Source: Streptomyces formicae (GTDB taxonomy: Bacteria; Actinomycetota; Actinomycetes; Streptomycetales; Streptomycetaceae). Taken from it: 64,000 nucleotides of DNA. Below, piece by piece: positions 32,270 through 39,930 of the stretch (position 1 is the stretch's first letter; each line of letters opens with the position of its first letter). Location: the NCBI RefSeq assembly GCF_002556545.1, contig NZ_CP022685.1:3348001-3412000 (forward strand). Reading direction: 5' to 3'. The translations under genes and the position numbers were made by a program. Under the pieces are notes generated by a model. It ran no database searches, was not told where the DNA came from, and saw only the letters and a list, made by a program, of their open reading frames with translations.

Positions 32270-33524
32270 CCTGCTGATTGTCGGAGCGGGCCCCTACGGC
32301 CTGTCGATCGCCTCGCACGCGGCCGCGGCAGGACTCGACGTACGGATCTTCGGCCGTCCCATGGCCTCCTGGCGGGACCACATGGCGCAGGGCATGTTCC
32401 TGAAGTCGGAACCCTGGGCCTCCGATCTGTCCGACCCCGCGGGGCGCTACGGCCTGGCCGCCTTCTGCGCCCGCGAAGGGCTGCCCGCCGAGCACGGCCG
32501 CCCCCTGCCCATCGGGCACTTCTCCGCCTACGGCCTGTGGTTCGCGGAGCAGGCCGCGCCGCCCGTGGACGAACGGCTCATCGCCTCGGTCCGCGCCTGC
32601 GCCGGCGGCTTCGAGGCCCGCACCCAGGACGGCGAGGTGCACCGCGCGCGGGCCGTGGCACTGGCGGTGGGCGTCATGCCGTTCACGCAGACGCCCCCGG
32701 CGCTCCGGGGCCTGGGCCCCGAGCATGCCTCTCACAGCAGTCACCACGGCGATCTGGAGCGCTTCCGCGACCAGGACGTGACCGTGCTCGGCGCGGGGCA
32801 GGCGGCGCTGGAGACCGCCGCGCTCCTCGCCGAACAGGGCACCCGCGTCCGGGTCCTCGCCCGGTCGCCCCGGGTGGACTGGAACACCGTGCCCCCCGCC
32901 TGGCAGCGGCCGTGGTGGGAGGCGATGCGCGCCCCGCACACCGGTCTGGGCTGCGGCTGGCGCAACTGGTTCTACGCCAGGACCCCCCACCTCTTCCGGC
33001 GGCTCCCCGAGCAGATGCGCGCCCAGGTCGCCGCCTCGGCGCTCGGCCCCGCGGGGGCGTGGTGGGTCAGGGAGCGGGTCGAATCAGGCGTCGAGACCCT
33101 CGTCGGTCAACAGGTCCAGGGCGTCGAACTCGCGGGCGGCCGCGTACAGGTGACGACCAGCGGCGCGGACGGCGGGGGCCTCTCGTTCGCGACCGACCAC
33201 ATCATCGCCGCCACGGGGTTCAGGGCGACGACCCGGCGCATCCACGTGCTCGCCCCCGAGCTCCGCCTCGCGCTGGACTCCCTCGACGACGAAACCCCCT
33301 ACGTCAGCAACGCGTTCGAGACCAGCTGCCCCGGGCTCTTCCTCGCCGGGCTGACGACGGCTTCGAGTTTCGGCCCCGCCATGCGCTTCGTGTACGGGGC
33401 CTCGTTCACCGCGGCGCGGCTGGTGCGCGGCGTCGAACGGCACCTGCGCGGACGGCCCGCCGCCTCACTGCCCCCGCAGGCCGACGGGCAACTCCTGAGC
33501 CGGGCGCAGGAACCGGCACGCTGA
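32262..33524 (+). CDS. FAD/NAD(P)-binding monooxygenase-like oxidoreductase
   Basis: 420 aa. FAD-binding motif at the N-terminus (LLIVGAGPYGLSIASHAA), a second dinucleotide motif VTVLGAGQAALETAALLAE (about 170), and a closing IIAATGF. This is the layout of flavin monooxygenases of the lysine/ornithine N-hydroxylase or Baeyer-Villiger type. It is translationally coupled to the ATP-grasp gene, so the two probably act in sequence on one small molecule or polymer substituent. ATG 32262 lies inside the end of the upstream gene. Substrate unknown. Confidence 0.85.
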   Translation: MHDLLIVGAGPYGLSIASHAAAAGLDVRIFGRPMASWRDHMAQGMFLKSEPWASDLSDPAGRYGLAAFCAREGLPAEHGRPLPIGHFSAYGLWFAEQAAPPVDERLIASVRACAGGFEARTQDGEVHRARAVALAVGVMPFTQTPPALRGLGPEHASHSSHHGDLERFRDQDVTVLGAGQAALETAALLAEQGTRVRVLARSPRVDWNTVPPAWQRPWWEAMRAPHTGLGCGWRNWFYARTPHLFRRLPEQMRAQVAASALGPAGAWWVRERVESGVETLVGQQVQGVELAGGRVQVTTSGADGGGLSFATDHIIAATGFRATTRRIHVLAPELRLALDSLDDETPYVSNAFETSCPGLFLAGLTTASSFGPAMRFVYGASFTAARLVRGVERHLRGRPAASLPPQADGQLLSRAQEPAR

Positions 33525-33742
33525 GCGGGTGGGTGGGCGCCACGAACGGCCGACGCGTGGCGCCGTCGCCCTCTTATGAGTGACGCATCGGGCGAACGGG
33601 TGAACCTTGTTCCCGGCCGAAGTGGCCGAGTGGTGCACTGGACGTGCTTCATGGGACAGACCGGGTCGCCACCCGCCAGCCGTCGGCACCATTGCCGTGG
33701 GTGAGCGACATCCCCCTACGGTCTGGTTTGCCGTCCCTCCCA

Positions 33743-33784
33743 CGCCGGCAGGGAAGCCTCGCGCACCTGGCTTCCCTGCCGGCG
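33743..33784. terminator. Terminator of the polysaccharide locus
   Basis: 16-bp perfect arms (33743-33758 and 33769-33784) around a 10-nt loop. The 218 bp between the last + strand stop and this hairpin hold no supported gene. Confidence 0.75.
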
Positions 33785-33823
33785 CGCGTTGTGTCCGCGA
33801 TGGCCCCTCCCGTGGCTCCAGAT

Positions 33824-33859
33824 GCCGGCCCCAGCGACTCGGGGAGCGCTGGGGCCGGC
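33824..33859. terminator. Terminator of the chaplin at 33892
   Basis: 13-bp perfect arms (33824-33836 and 33847-33859) around a 10-nt loop, 32 bp beyond the stop of the minus-strand chaplin. With the hairpin at 33743 it separates two convergent units. Confidence 0.8.
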
Positions 33860-33891
33860 TTCTACGCAGCTGGTACGGCTGGGCCGCTACG

Positions 33892-34125
33892 TCAGTCGTT
33901 GACGCAGGTGTTGCCGAACGCCGGGTTCAGCAGAGCGATGATGTCGACGCTGTTGCCGCACACGTTGACGGGAACGTGGACCGGCACCTGAATGACGTTG
34001 CCGGAGATGACGCCCGGAGAGTTCTGGGCCGCACCTTCGGCACCGGCGTCGGCGAAGGCCGGGGCGCCCATGCTCAGCGCCATGATGGCACCGGCAACGA
34101 TCGTCGCGCTCTTCTTGAGCTTCAC
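33892..34125 (-). CDS. Short chaplin with cysteine pair
   Basis: 77 aa. Signal peptide LKKSATIVAGAIMALSMG ending AFADA (about 26). The chaplin domain has GVISGNVIQVPVHVPVNVCGN and LNPAFGNTCVND with both cysteines. GTG 34125 is preferred because AAGGGA lies 7-8 bp upstream, and the longer ATG start would add charged residues before the signal. It is the fourth chaplin of the window and lies next to the rodlins, like chpD/chpA in S. coelicolor, although those partners include a long chaplin that is absent here. Confidence 0.93.
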   Translation of the reverse strand: MKLKKSATIVAGAIMALSMGAPAFADAGAEGAAQNSPGVISGNVIQVPVHVPVNVCGNSVDIIALLNPAFGNTCVND

Positions 34126-34213
34126 AGGTAATCCCTTCTTTAGGGTCACGCCTCGACGGCGGTTGCAGACCGGGCGGGGAGGTCCCCTTCCCGCACCGTG
34201 ACCTGAGACCTAC

Positions 34214-34241
34214 TCAACGAGCGTTCGCGGGTGAGGAAACC
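34214..34241 (-). promoter_or_regulatory. Candidate BldN-type promoter of chaplin
   Basis: On the minus strand GGTTTC (34241-34236), 16 bp, CGTTGA (34219-34214), 89 bp before the chaplin start. The -10 is an exact match; the -35 matches at 3 of 6. The same TTTC-N16-CGTTG pattern occurs before the small secreted protein gene at 17016. Confidence 0.5.
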
Positions 34242-34355
34242 GGAATACGGGTACTTTTCGGGAGTTCACTCGAACGCGGACCTGAGCTCAAGCAGCAGTA
34301 GGGCAAACGGAGTTGCCCGGCGCGCCCCCGTGGCGACGTGCGGCGCGGAAAAGAA

Positions 34356-34396
34356 CTCGGGCCGCCCCAGGTGAAGTTCACCTGGGGCGGCCCGAG
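34356..34396. terminator. Terminator of the minus-strand rodlin
   Basis: Perfect 20-bp arms (34356-34375 and 34377-34396) around one G. On the minus strand it is followed by TTCTTTTCC, giving a classical intrinsic terminator 21 bp after the stop. Confidence 0.9.
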
Positions 34397-34417
34397 CGGT
34401 GTCTGCGACGGGGCAGA

Positions 34418-34831
34418 TCAGCCGTTGTGCTCGCCGTTGCCGGAGAGGACCGGGATGTCGTCCAGGATGTGCGACAGCGGCTCGTCGCCCTTGGCCTGCG
34501 TCGAGTTCTCGGTGCACTGCTGGTTCTGCGGGGCCGACAGGACCGGGATGTCCTGGACCGCGATCGGCACGAGGCCGACGAGCGAACCGACGTTGCCCTT
34601 GACCGGCAGGCCGACACAGGGCTTGTTCAGCGAACCCTGCACCAGGGAGAGCTGCGGGCTCATGTCGCCCTTGGTGACGGAGTTGCCGAACTCCTGCTTG
34701 GCGTCGTTGCCGCTCATCGACGTCGTGCCGCCGTCGTCACCGATGGCGAGCGCGGTGGGCGCCGCGGCAGCCGACATGCCGACGACCGAGACGGCGACCG
34801 CGGCCGCGGCCATTGCCTTCTTGTAGTGCAT
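34418..34831 (-). CDS. rdlA: Rodlin
   Basis: 137 aa. Secreted protein that organises chaplin fibrils into paired rodlets on aerial hyphae and spores. Signal peptide [19 protein letters not shown] ends ALA (about 28). The mature part has [57 protein letters not shown] and ends [10 protein letters not shown], the standard rodlin sequence with two cysteines. It is divergent from a second rodlin, as rdlA and rdlB are in S. coelicolor. Which paralogue is A or B cannot be told, so the symbol is nominal. AAAAGGAAC precedes the ATG. Confidence 0.95.
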   Translation of the reverse strand: MHYKKAMAAAAVAVSVVGMSAAAAPTALAIGDDGGTTSMSGNDAKQEFGNSVTKGDMSPQLSLVQGSLNKPCVGLPVKGNVGSLVGLVPIAVQDIPVLSAPQNQQCTENSTQAKGDEPLSHILDDIPVLSGNGEHNG

Positions 34832-34873
34832 TGTGTTCCTTTTCTGGACCGACCACAGGTAACTGCGGACTGC

Positions 34874-34901
34874 TCAACTCGCCCTGTGGATTTTGGTTCC
34901 G
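34874..34901 (-). promoter_or_regulatory. BldN-type promoter of the minus-strand rodlin
   Basis: On the minus strand CGGAAC (34901-34896), 16 bp, AGTTGA (34879-34874), 43 bp before the start. It matches CGTAAC-N16-CGTTGA at 10 of 12 positions. Confidence 0.75.
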
Positions 34902-34995
34902 CCCATTCACTCCATCGGATCGCCTTTCGCGCCGTGCGATCGACGCGACTCCGAGTCGGGCCGCACCGGAGGTTTGGGCCATCAGAGTGAATGTG

Positions 34996-35023
34996 AGCAA
35001 CTCATCGCGGCCGGGGGAGTTGC
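34996..35023 (+). promoter_or_regulatory. BldN-type promoter of the plus-strand rodlin
   Basis: AGCAAC (34996-35001), 16 bp, AGTTGC (35018-35023), 45 bp before the GTG. The nonamer GAGTGAATG just upstream (34985-34993) is repeated in inverted orientation at 34904-34912, suggesting a shared regulator of both divergent rodlins. Confidence 0.7.
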
Positions 35024-35067
35024 TCAGGGTGCTCCGCGGACGGGGCTCAGTCATGAAGGGAAACCCT

Positions 35068-35478
35068 GTGCTCAAGAAGGTTATGGCCGCTGCTGCGGTC
35101 ACGGCTTCCGTCGTCGGCATGTCGGCCGCTGCGGCCCCCACGGCGCTCGCCATCGGCAACGACGGCGGCACCAACACGACCAGCGGCAACGGCGCCATGC
35201 AGGAGTTCGGCAACTCCGCCACGTACGGCAACATGAGCCCGCAGATGGCTCTCATCCAGGGCTCGCTCAACAAGCCCTGCATCGGCCTGCCCGCCAAGGC
35301 GAACGTGGGCTCCCTGGTCGGCGTGGTGCCGATCGCGGTCCAGGACATTCCGATCCTGTCGGCCCCGCAGAACCAGCAGTGCACCGAGAACTCGACCCAG
35401 GCCAAGGGCGACGAGCCGCTGTCGCACATCCTGGACGACATCCCGGTCCTCTCCGGCAACGGCGCGGGCAACAACTGA
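35068..35478 (+). CDS. rdlB: Rodlin
   Basis: 136 aa. Very close in sequence to the divergent rodlin: same signal core ([17 protein letters not shown]), [51 protein letters not shown] and the IPVLSGNG end. GTG 35068 is chosen because GAAGGG lies 7 bp upstream, the same leader layout as the third rodlin; an ATG at 35053 would swallow that ribosome site. Expected to be secreted and to assemble rodlets with chaplins. The A/B label is nominal. Confidence 0.95.
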   Translation: MLKKVMAAAAVTASVVGMSAAAAPTALAIGNDGGTNTTSGNGAMQEFGNSATYGNMSPQMALIQGSLNKPCIGLPAKANVGSLVGVVPIAVQDIPILSAPQNQQCTENSTQAKGDEPLSHILDDIPVLSGNGAGNN

Positions 35479-35490
35479 CGTTCAGCAATT

Positions 35491-35523
35491 CAGCGGGCCG
35501 CCACTTCCTGTGGCGGCCCGCTG
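35491..35523. terminator. Terminator after plus-strand rodlin
   Basis: 14-bp perfect arms (35491-35504 and 35510-35523) around TTCCT, 12 bp after the rodlin stop and just before the convergent gene ending at 35530. Confidence 0.85.
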
Positions 35524-35529
35524 TGCTGT

Positions 35530-35721
35530 TCAATTCCGGGGCCAGGGATCCTGCTCGACCAGTCTGTTCCACTCGTGGTCGGGAATTCCTGGAACCGTCC
35601 TTCCCTGCTCGCGCCACATGGCGAGCAGGGATTCATAAATGGGATCCGTGCGGCTTTCCGAAGGCTTCCTGCTCGCCGGGATCACTCCGATTCTTTGCCA
35701 GCGTCCTGCGCCGTCGGCCAT
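35530..35721 (-). CDS. Small conserved-looking cytosolic protein
   Basis: 63 aa, no signal peptide. It reads as a compact, charged, Trp-rich protein with PIYESLLAMWREQGRTVPG and DHEWNRLVEQDPWPRN. The regular amphipathic pattern and a GGGGAA ribosome site before ATG 35721 support it as a real gene. Its AT content is higher than that of its neighbours. It converges on the rodlin, sharing the hairpin at 35491. No family recognised and no function proposed. Confidence 0.6.
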   Translation of the reverse strand: MADGAGRWQRIGVIPASRKPSESRTDPIYESLLAMWREQGRTVPGIPDHEWNRLVEQDPWPRN

Positions 35722-35904
35722 GGGTTCCCCGTCCTGGGTGGGAGCGTCGCTGCTCTTGTTCCAACCCGTCCCGCCATCAAAACAGCACGCTGTGGCGAAA
35801 GAGTTGTTCCTGTGCGCCGCGCCAGAACCACGACGGAATGACATGTCATCCCGTTCTACGGTGACCGGGACTTCCTCCCTCTCACTCAGCCAGCGGAGAA
35901 CAGC

Positions 35905-37005
35905 ATGAGGACGACCCCCCGCGCACCGTCTCGTGGACGAGGCGGAAAGTACCTCGGCGCCATCGCTCTGGGGGTCGCGCTCGCCGCTTCCCTGACCGGT
36001 CTCACCGCCGTCGCGGCGCCGCGGCCCGCCGAGCGGCTCCCGGTCTTCGACGGCATGACGAACCGCCCCGAGAACGGGCCCGGCACGAACATCCTGCTGC
36101 TGGGGACCGACAGTCGCGCGGGCATCACCAAGGCCGAGAAGGAACGCTTCTCCACCGGCAGCGTGGGCTGCAACTGCTCCGACACGATCATGCTCATCCA
36201 CGTATCGCCGCGGCAGGACCGGGTCAGCGTCGTCGGTCTGCCCAGGGACTCCCACGCGATCATCCCCGCGCACCGCGACCGGGCGACCGGCGCCACGCGG
36301 GCGGCGCATCCCGCCAAACTCAACGCGGCCTACGCCGAAGGCGGTCCCCGGCTCGCGGTGCGCACGATCGAGCGGATGACGAAGGTGCGGATCGACCGCT
36401 ATCTGGAGATCGACTTCAGGCGGTTCATCGACAGCGTGAACCAGGTCGGCGGAGTGCGCGTGTGCACCCCTCGGCCGCTCAAGGACTTCGCCACCAAGCT
36501 GGACCTCCCGCCGGGCACGCACCACCTGACGGGGGGCCAGTCGCTCCAGTACGTCCGGTCCCGGCACGTGGACTCCAGCGCGGACTTCGGCCGCATCCAA
36601 CGCCAGCAGCGCTTCCTGGTGGGGGTCCTGCGCACCCTCTCCGCGGACCGCGCGTTCGCCGACCCGCTCCGCACGGCTCGGCTGGCCCGCGCCGTCCTCG
36701 GGTCATCCCGCGTGGACCAGGGGTTCACCGTCGATCAGCTCGCCTCGCTCGCCATGGCCCTGCGCGAGCTGTCGCCCTCGAGGATCGAGTTCACGACGGT
36801 TCCCGTCCGCGGGTTCAGCGCACCGCAGGAGGGGATCGGGGCCACGCTCGACTGGGACACGTCGCGGGCCGCCAAGGTCTTCGGCGCGCTGAGCAAGGAT
36901 CGCGCGTTCGACGGTCGCAAGTCCGCGGCGGCCCCCTCCGACCCGCCCCGGCTCGGCAGCAGGGAAATCTTCCACGGCGACAAGGTCGCGTGTGACGGAG
37001 GGTGA
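35905..37005 (+). CDS. LytR-CpsA-Psr (LCP) family wall-polymer ligase
   Basis: 366 aa. One N-terminal membrane helix (about 18-38), then the LCP domain: ILLLGTDSRAG, the metal/pyrophosphate-binding DTIMLIHVSP, VGLPRDSHA, and VRSRHVDSSADFGRIQRQQRFL with the key arginines. LCP enzymes move undecaprenyl-linked polymers to peptidoglycan. Lying between rodlins and near the polysaccharide locus, it is a good candidate to attach that polymer to the wall. ATG 35905 follows GCGGAG. Two Cys in GSVGCNCSD are unusual and could form a disulfide. Confidence 0.92.
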   Translation: MRTTPRAPSRGRGGKYLGAIALGVALAASLTGLTAVAAPRPAERLPVFDGMTNRPENGPGTNILLLGTDSRAGITKAEKERFSTGSVGCNCSDTIMLIHVSPRQDRVSVVGLPRDSHAIIPAHRDRATGATRAAHPAKLNAAYAEGGPRLAVRTIERMTKVRIDRYLEIDFRRFIDSVNQVGGVRVCTPRPLKDFATKLDLPPGTHHLTGGQSLQYVRSRHVDSSADFGRIQRQQRFLVGVLRTLSADRAFADPLRTARLARAVLGSSRVDQGFTVDQLASLAMALRELSPSRIEFTTVPVRGFSAPQEGIGATLDWDTSRAAKVFGALSKDRAFDGRKSAAAPSDPPRLGSREIFHGDKVACDGG

Positions 37006-37035
37006 GCGCCGCGTTCGGCTGAACGGGCTACTCCC

Positions 37036-37063
37036 CGCAACTCCCGCGCCGCCACTCAGTTGA
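37036..37063 (+). promoter_or_regulatory. BldN-type promoter of the third rodlin
   Basis: CGCAAC (37036-37041), 16 bp, AGTTGA (37058-37063), 51 bp before the ATG. It matches CGTAAC-N16-CGTTGA at 10 of 12 positions. Confidence 0.75.
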
Positions 37064-37113
37064 TAGGCATGCGGCTCCAGAACGGAGCCGGTCTTCGAAG
37101 GGAACCCCACACC

Positions 37114-37521
37114 ATGAAGAAGCTGCTCGCAACGGCCGCGCTCGCCGCGTCCGTCGCCGGTATGTCCGCTGTCGCCGCCCCCCAGGCCATGGCCATCGGT
37201 GACGACTCGGGCACCACCTCGTCCAGCGGCAACGGCGCGATGCAGAGCTTCGGCAACTCCGCCACCAAGGGCGACATGAGCCCGCAGATGTCGCTGGTCC
37301 AGGGCTCGCTGAACAAGCCCTGCATCGGCCTGCCGGCCAAGGCCAACGTCGGTTCGCTCGTCGGCCTCGTGCCGATCGCGGTCCAGGACATCCCGATCCT
37401 GTCGGCCCCGCAGAACCAGCAGTGCACCGAGAACTCGACCCAGGCCAAGGGCGACGAGCCGCTGTCGCACATCCTGGACCAGATCCCGGTCCTCTCCGGC
37501 AACGGCGTGGACAACAGCTGA
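37114..37521 (+). CDS. Rodlin (third copy)
   Basis: 135 aa. Signal peptide [17 protein letters not shown] ending AMA (about 28), then the full rodlin mature sequence, with two cysteines at NKPCIGLP and NQQCTEN and the end QIPVLSGNG. It differs from the others mainly in the signal peptide and in [23 protein letters not shown] precedes ATG 37114 exactly as in the 35068 copy. Most characterised strains have two rodlins, so the extra copy marks a recent expansion next to the LCP gene. Confidence 0.95.
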   Translation: MKKLLATAALAASVAGMSAVAAPQAMAIGDDSGTTSSSGNGAMQSFGNSATKGDMSPQMSLVQGSLNKPCIGLPAKANVGSLVGLVPIAVQDIPILSAPQNQQCTENSTQAKGDEPLSHILDQIPVLSGNGVDNS

Positions 37522-37532
37522 CCTGTGCGTTC

Positions 37533-37581
37533 ACGGCCGTGAGGGTCCCCTTCAGGTGCGAAAGGGGGCCCTCGCGGCCGT
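37533..37581. terminator. Terminator after third rodlin
   Basis: 20-bp stem (37533-37552 and 37562-37581) with two G-T wobbles and a 9-nt loop, 11 bp after the rodlin stop. Confidence 0.85.
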
Positions 37582-37756
37582 TCCGCGTCCCGGTCGCGTC
37601 CGCCCGCGTCACCCGACTGGCGGGGCTATCCGCCCGCTGGCCCCGGGGTCTGTTATCCGTCGGCGCTCCGGTGGCATAACCCTCCATGCGCCGCAGGAGC
37701 AAACGGCAGGAACAACGACAGAAACCGCGAACGTCGGACCTTGGGAGTGTTGTGTG

Positions 37757-38380
37757 ATGGGTGCCCGCAGACATCTACTGTTCCTGGCTGCCGTGCCGCT
37801 GGCCATGGGCGTGACCGCGCTGCCGGCCGGTGCCGATCCCCAGCCGCCCGCTCCCTCGGCGCTGCCCGACGGCGGCACGACCGTGTCGACGCGCACCGCC
37901 AGCGTCGTCACCGAACTCAGCGCCCAGGAGGTCTCCCTCGGCGACCGGGCGACCCTCCACGTGAGCGGCCGACTGGTGGACGGGGACACGCTCGTGTTCC
38001 CCCTGTCGCGGCTCGCCGTGTCCGTGGAGATCACCAGTACCTCCGGGGCCGTACAGCAGTGCAACACCGTGACCACCCGCGAGGGCCGCTTCACCTGTGT
38101 CTTCCACGTCGCCGCCGACGACACGGCGTCGGCCACCGTCACCTTCCGCGGCAACGCGGTGTTCGCCCCCGGGACGGCGACCACGACCATCGCGCCCGGG
38201 TCGACGGCTCCCACGGCCCCCACTCCTCCGGCAGCCACCCCGCCGGTTCCCACCCCTGCGGCTGCCACTCCTCCGGCCGCCACTCCCCCGGCCGCCGCGA
38301 CGCCCTCCGCCCCGGCCGCGCCCGAGGCCGCCGCCCCGAGTGCGACTCCGTCGAGCAGCCCCGTTCCTGACGCCCACTAG
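37757..38380 (+). CDS. Secreted Ig-like-fold protein with Pro/Ala/Thr tail
   Basis: 207 aa. Signal peptide RRHLLFLAAVPLAMGVTALPAGA, then a beta-sandwich-like domain (about 45-145) with SLGDRATLHVSGRLVDGD, two Cys (VQQCNTVT and RFTCVFHV) and FRGNAVFAPGTATTTI. This resembles bacterial Ig-like repeats of surface proteins. The last 60 residues are Pro/Ala/Thr-rich with TPPAATPP-type repeats and no sortase signal. ATG 37757 follows GGGAG. It probably sits in or on the wall; binding partner unknown. Confidence 0.78.
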   Translation: MGARRHLLFLAAVPLAMGVTALPAGADPQPPAPSALPDGGTTVSTRTASVVTELSAQEVSLGDRATLHVSGRLVDGDTLVFPLSRLAVSVEITSTSGAVQQCNTVTTREGRFTCVFHVAADDTASATVTFRGNAVFAPGTATTTIAPGSTAPTAPTPPAATPPVPTPAAATPPAATPPAAATPSAPAAPEAAAPSATPSSSPVPDAH

Positions 38381-38447
38381 GGTCGAAAGCGGGCGGCTGC
38401 CGGTGCGTCGCCCGGGAAGGGCCTCCGCGAGGGCACAAGGTCAATGC

Positions 38448-38777
38448 ATGTTGACTGCGCTCACCACCCACCGACCGTTCCGCCTCACCGTCCGCGCCCT
38501 CGTACTGTCCACGGGGCTGTGCTTGGCCTCGGGCGGCGTCGCCGCCGCGGCGCAGGGGACGGATCCCGCCACCGACTCCGTTCCTGCCGTCTCCGCCCTC
38601 GGCGAGGGCGGGCCGTCCTGGCACCAGGAGACCGTGGACTTCACCGGTGGCGTCCTCGACTACCGGGAGACGGCATCCGGTTTCGACGCCTCGGGAACCG
38701 CCTACTTCACGCAGAGCCACCTGACGGTGGGCGGTCCCGGGCACATCCGCTACACGACCACGGAGTCCCACTCCTGA
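38448..38777 (+). CDS. Small secreted protein ending in ESHS (family member 1)
   Basis: 109 aa. Signal peptide LTVRALVLSTGLCLASGG ending AAAA (about 35). The mature part ends SGFDASGTAYFTQSHLTVG and TTTESHS. The SGF..G.AYF core and SHS end recur in the genes at 38893 and 39984, so the three form a family. No known domain. ATG 38448 is weakly supported by AAGG; the overlapping ATG 38444 is in another frame. Function unknown; location among rodlins suggests a surface role. Confidence 0.68.
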   Translation: MLTALTTHRPFRLTVRALVLSTGLCLASGGVAAAAQGTDPATDSVPAVSALGEGGPSWHQETVDFTGGVLDYRETASGFDASGTAYFTQSHLTVGGPGHIRYTTTESHS

Positions 38778-38818
38778 CCGTGGACCTTCTCCGGCCCCGT
38801 ACGCGGCCGCACACAGGC

Positions 38819-38850
38819 GTGAGCCCCGAAGCGGTCGCTTCGGGGCTCAC
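38819..38850. terminator. Bidirectional terminator
   Basis: 15-bp perfect arms (38819-38833 and 38836-38850) between convergent genes ending at 38777 and 38893. Confidence 0.85.
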
Positions 38851-38892
38851 GGTGCGATCCGGCTCAGCGGCCGGACGGCGAGGGGGACCTCG

Positions 38893-39147
38893 TCAGGAGT
38901 GCGAGCCCGTCGAGTGGCCCGTGGCGCCCGAGGGTCCTGCCTGCTTCGTGGTGGTCTTGAAGTAGGCCTTGCCGTCCGGGGTGAAGCCGCTGACCGTGCT
39001 CGACGACATGCCGCCGCTGGAGTTCGCGGAGTCCTGCGACTTCTTGTAGCCGGGGCCGCCGTCGTGGGCGGACGCGAAGCCCGCGCTGCCGATGACGAGG
39101 GGCGTGACGAGAGCACCGACAGCGACGTACTTGGCAATACTGCGCAT
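38893..39147 (-). CDS. Small secreted protein ending in TGSHS (family member 2)
   Basis: 84 aa. Signal peptide MRSIAKYVAVGALVTPLVIG ending ASA (about 27). The mature 57 residues contain SGFTPDGKAYFKTTTKQAGPSGATG and end GSHS, with no Cys. It is about 70% identical by eye to the protein at 39984, including the first 20 residues and the leader DNA (TTTCGAAAGGACCGCATCAAG-like), so they are duplicates. Strongly hydrophilic after cleavage. No known domain. Confidence 0.8.
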   Translation of the reverse strand: MRSIAKYVAVGALVTPLVIGSAGFASAHDGGPGYKKSQDSANSSGGMSSSTVSGFTPDGKAYFKTTTKQAGPSGATGHSTGSHS

Positions 39148-39484
39148 CTTGATGCGGTCCTTTCAGAGTTCGCCGGCCACGGGAAACCCCTCTGCAGGGG
39201 TCAGCGGAGTCGGCCACCTTCCGCCGTGAGCGATCTTGCCCCGCCACCGGGGAGGCCGCATCCGGGGCGATTACCCGCAGTGAGGAACATCCGCCGCTTC
39301 GCCTGCCACAAGGCAGTTGACCAGTGCTGATGCCGCGACAGATCGTTCGCGGGTTCTCCTCCTGACGGTGCATCCGGGTGGTGGGAGGCGTCGGCTCCGC
39401 TGCCTTTGCGGGCCCGCCGGGATCGGCACAGACTCGATCTGTCCCTGGCTGTGAACCCAGCCCCCACGACCTCCCGGAGAGTCC
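39148..39484. other. Divergent intergenic region
   Basis: 337 bp holding the promoters of the 38893 (minus) and 39485 (plus) genes. The part proximal to 39147 shares GCGGAGTCGGCC-ACCT-CCGCC with the upstream region of the paralogue at 40235, so the promoter was duplicated with the gene. No further gene is supported. Confidence 0.6.
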
Positions 39485-39907
39485 ATGTCGCACGTCCGCA
39501 CCCGGCTCGCCCGCACCCTGTCCGTCCTCGCCATCGGCGCGGCCGCGTCGGCGCTCGCCCCCGGCACCGCCGCCGCCGTCGACCGCCTCAGCGTCGTCGA
39601 GGCCACCGCGGCGGGCGACCACGTCCGAGTGACCGTCCGCTACCGGTGCGAGGCGGAGCTGGGCACCGACACGCTGGCGGTCGCCCTCGCCGACACCCGC
39701 GACGGCGGCGTCTACACCGCCACCGCGTCGCCTTCCTGTGACGGCACGTGGCGCCGATCGGTCGTCTCCGCCGCCCGCAGCGCGGGCCCCGTGGCCTCGG
39801 CCGGTGCCGACGCCGTCGTCACCGCGAGCCTCGGCGTCGGTCCCGGCCCGCAGGTGTTCCCCACCGCCGACGCCCGCACCACCCTCACGCTGCGCGCCCC
39901 GGCCTGA
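39485..39907 (+). CDS. Secreted beta-rich protein with one disulfide
   Basis: 140 aa. Signal peptide RTRLARTLSVLAIGAAASAL ending AAA (about 31). The mature part reads as alternating beta strands (DHVRVTVRYRCEAEL, VALADTRDGGVYTATASPSCDGTW) with exactly two Cys that could bridge a sandwich. No catalytic motif. It lies between the two TGSHS paralogues and is transcribed towards the second, sharing its terminator. Function unknown. Confidence 0.75.
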   Translation: MSHVRTRLARTLSVLAIGAAASALAPGTAAAVDRLSVVEATAAGDHVRVTVRYRCEAELGTDTLAVALADTRDGGVYTATASPSCDGTWRRSVVSAARSAGPVASAGADAVVTASLGVGPGPQVFPTADARTTLTLRAPA

Positions 39908-39930
39908 CGCACCGGCAGCGTCCGCACACA

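Noticed and set aside
33616..33690. tRNA-like GGCCGAAGTGGCCGAGTGGT resembling the 5' half of a tRNA-Ser/Leu
   Set aside because: No T-loop GGTTCGA sequence, no anticodon stem and no acceptor pairing downstream.
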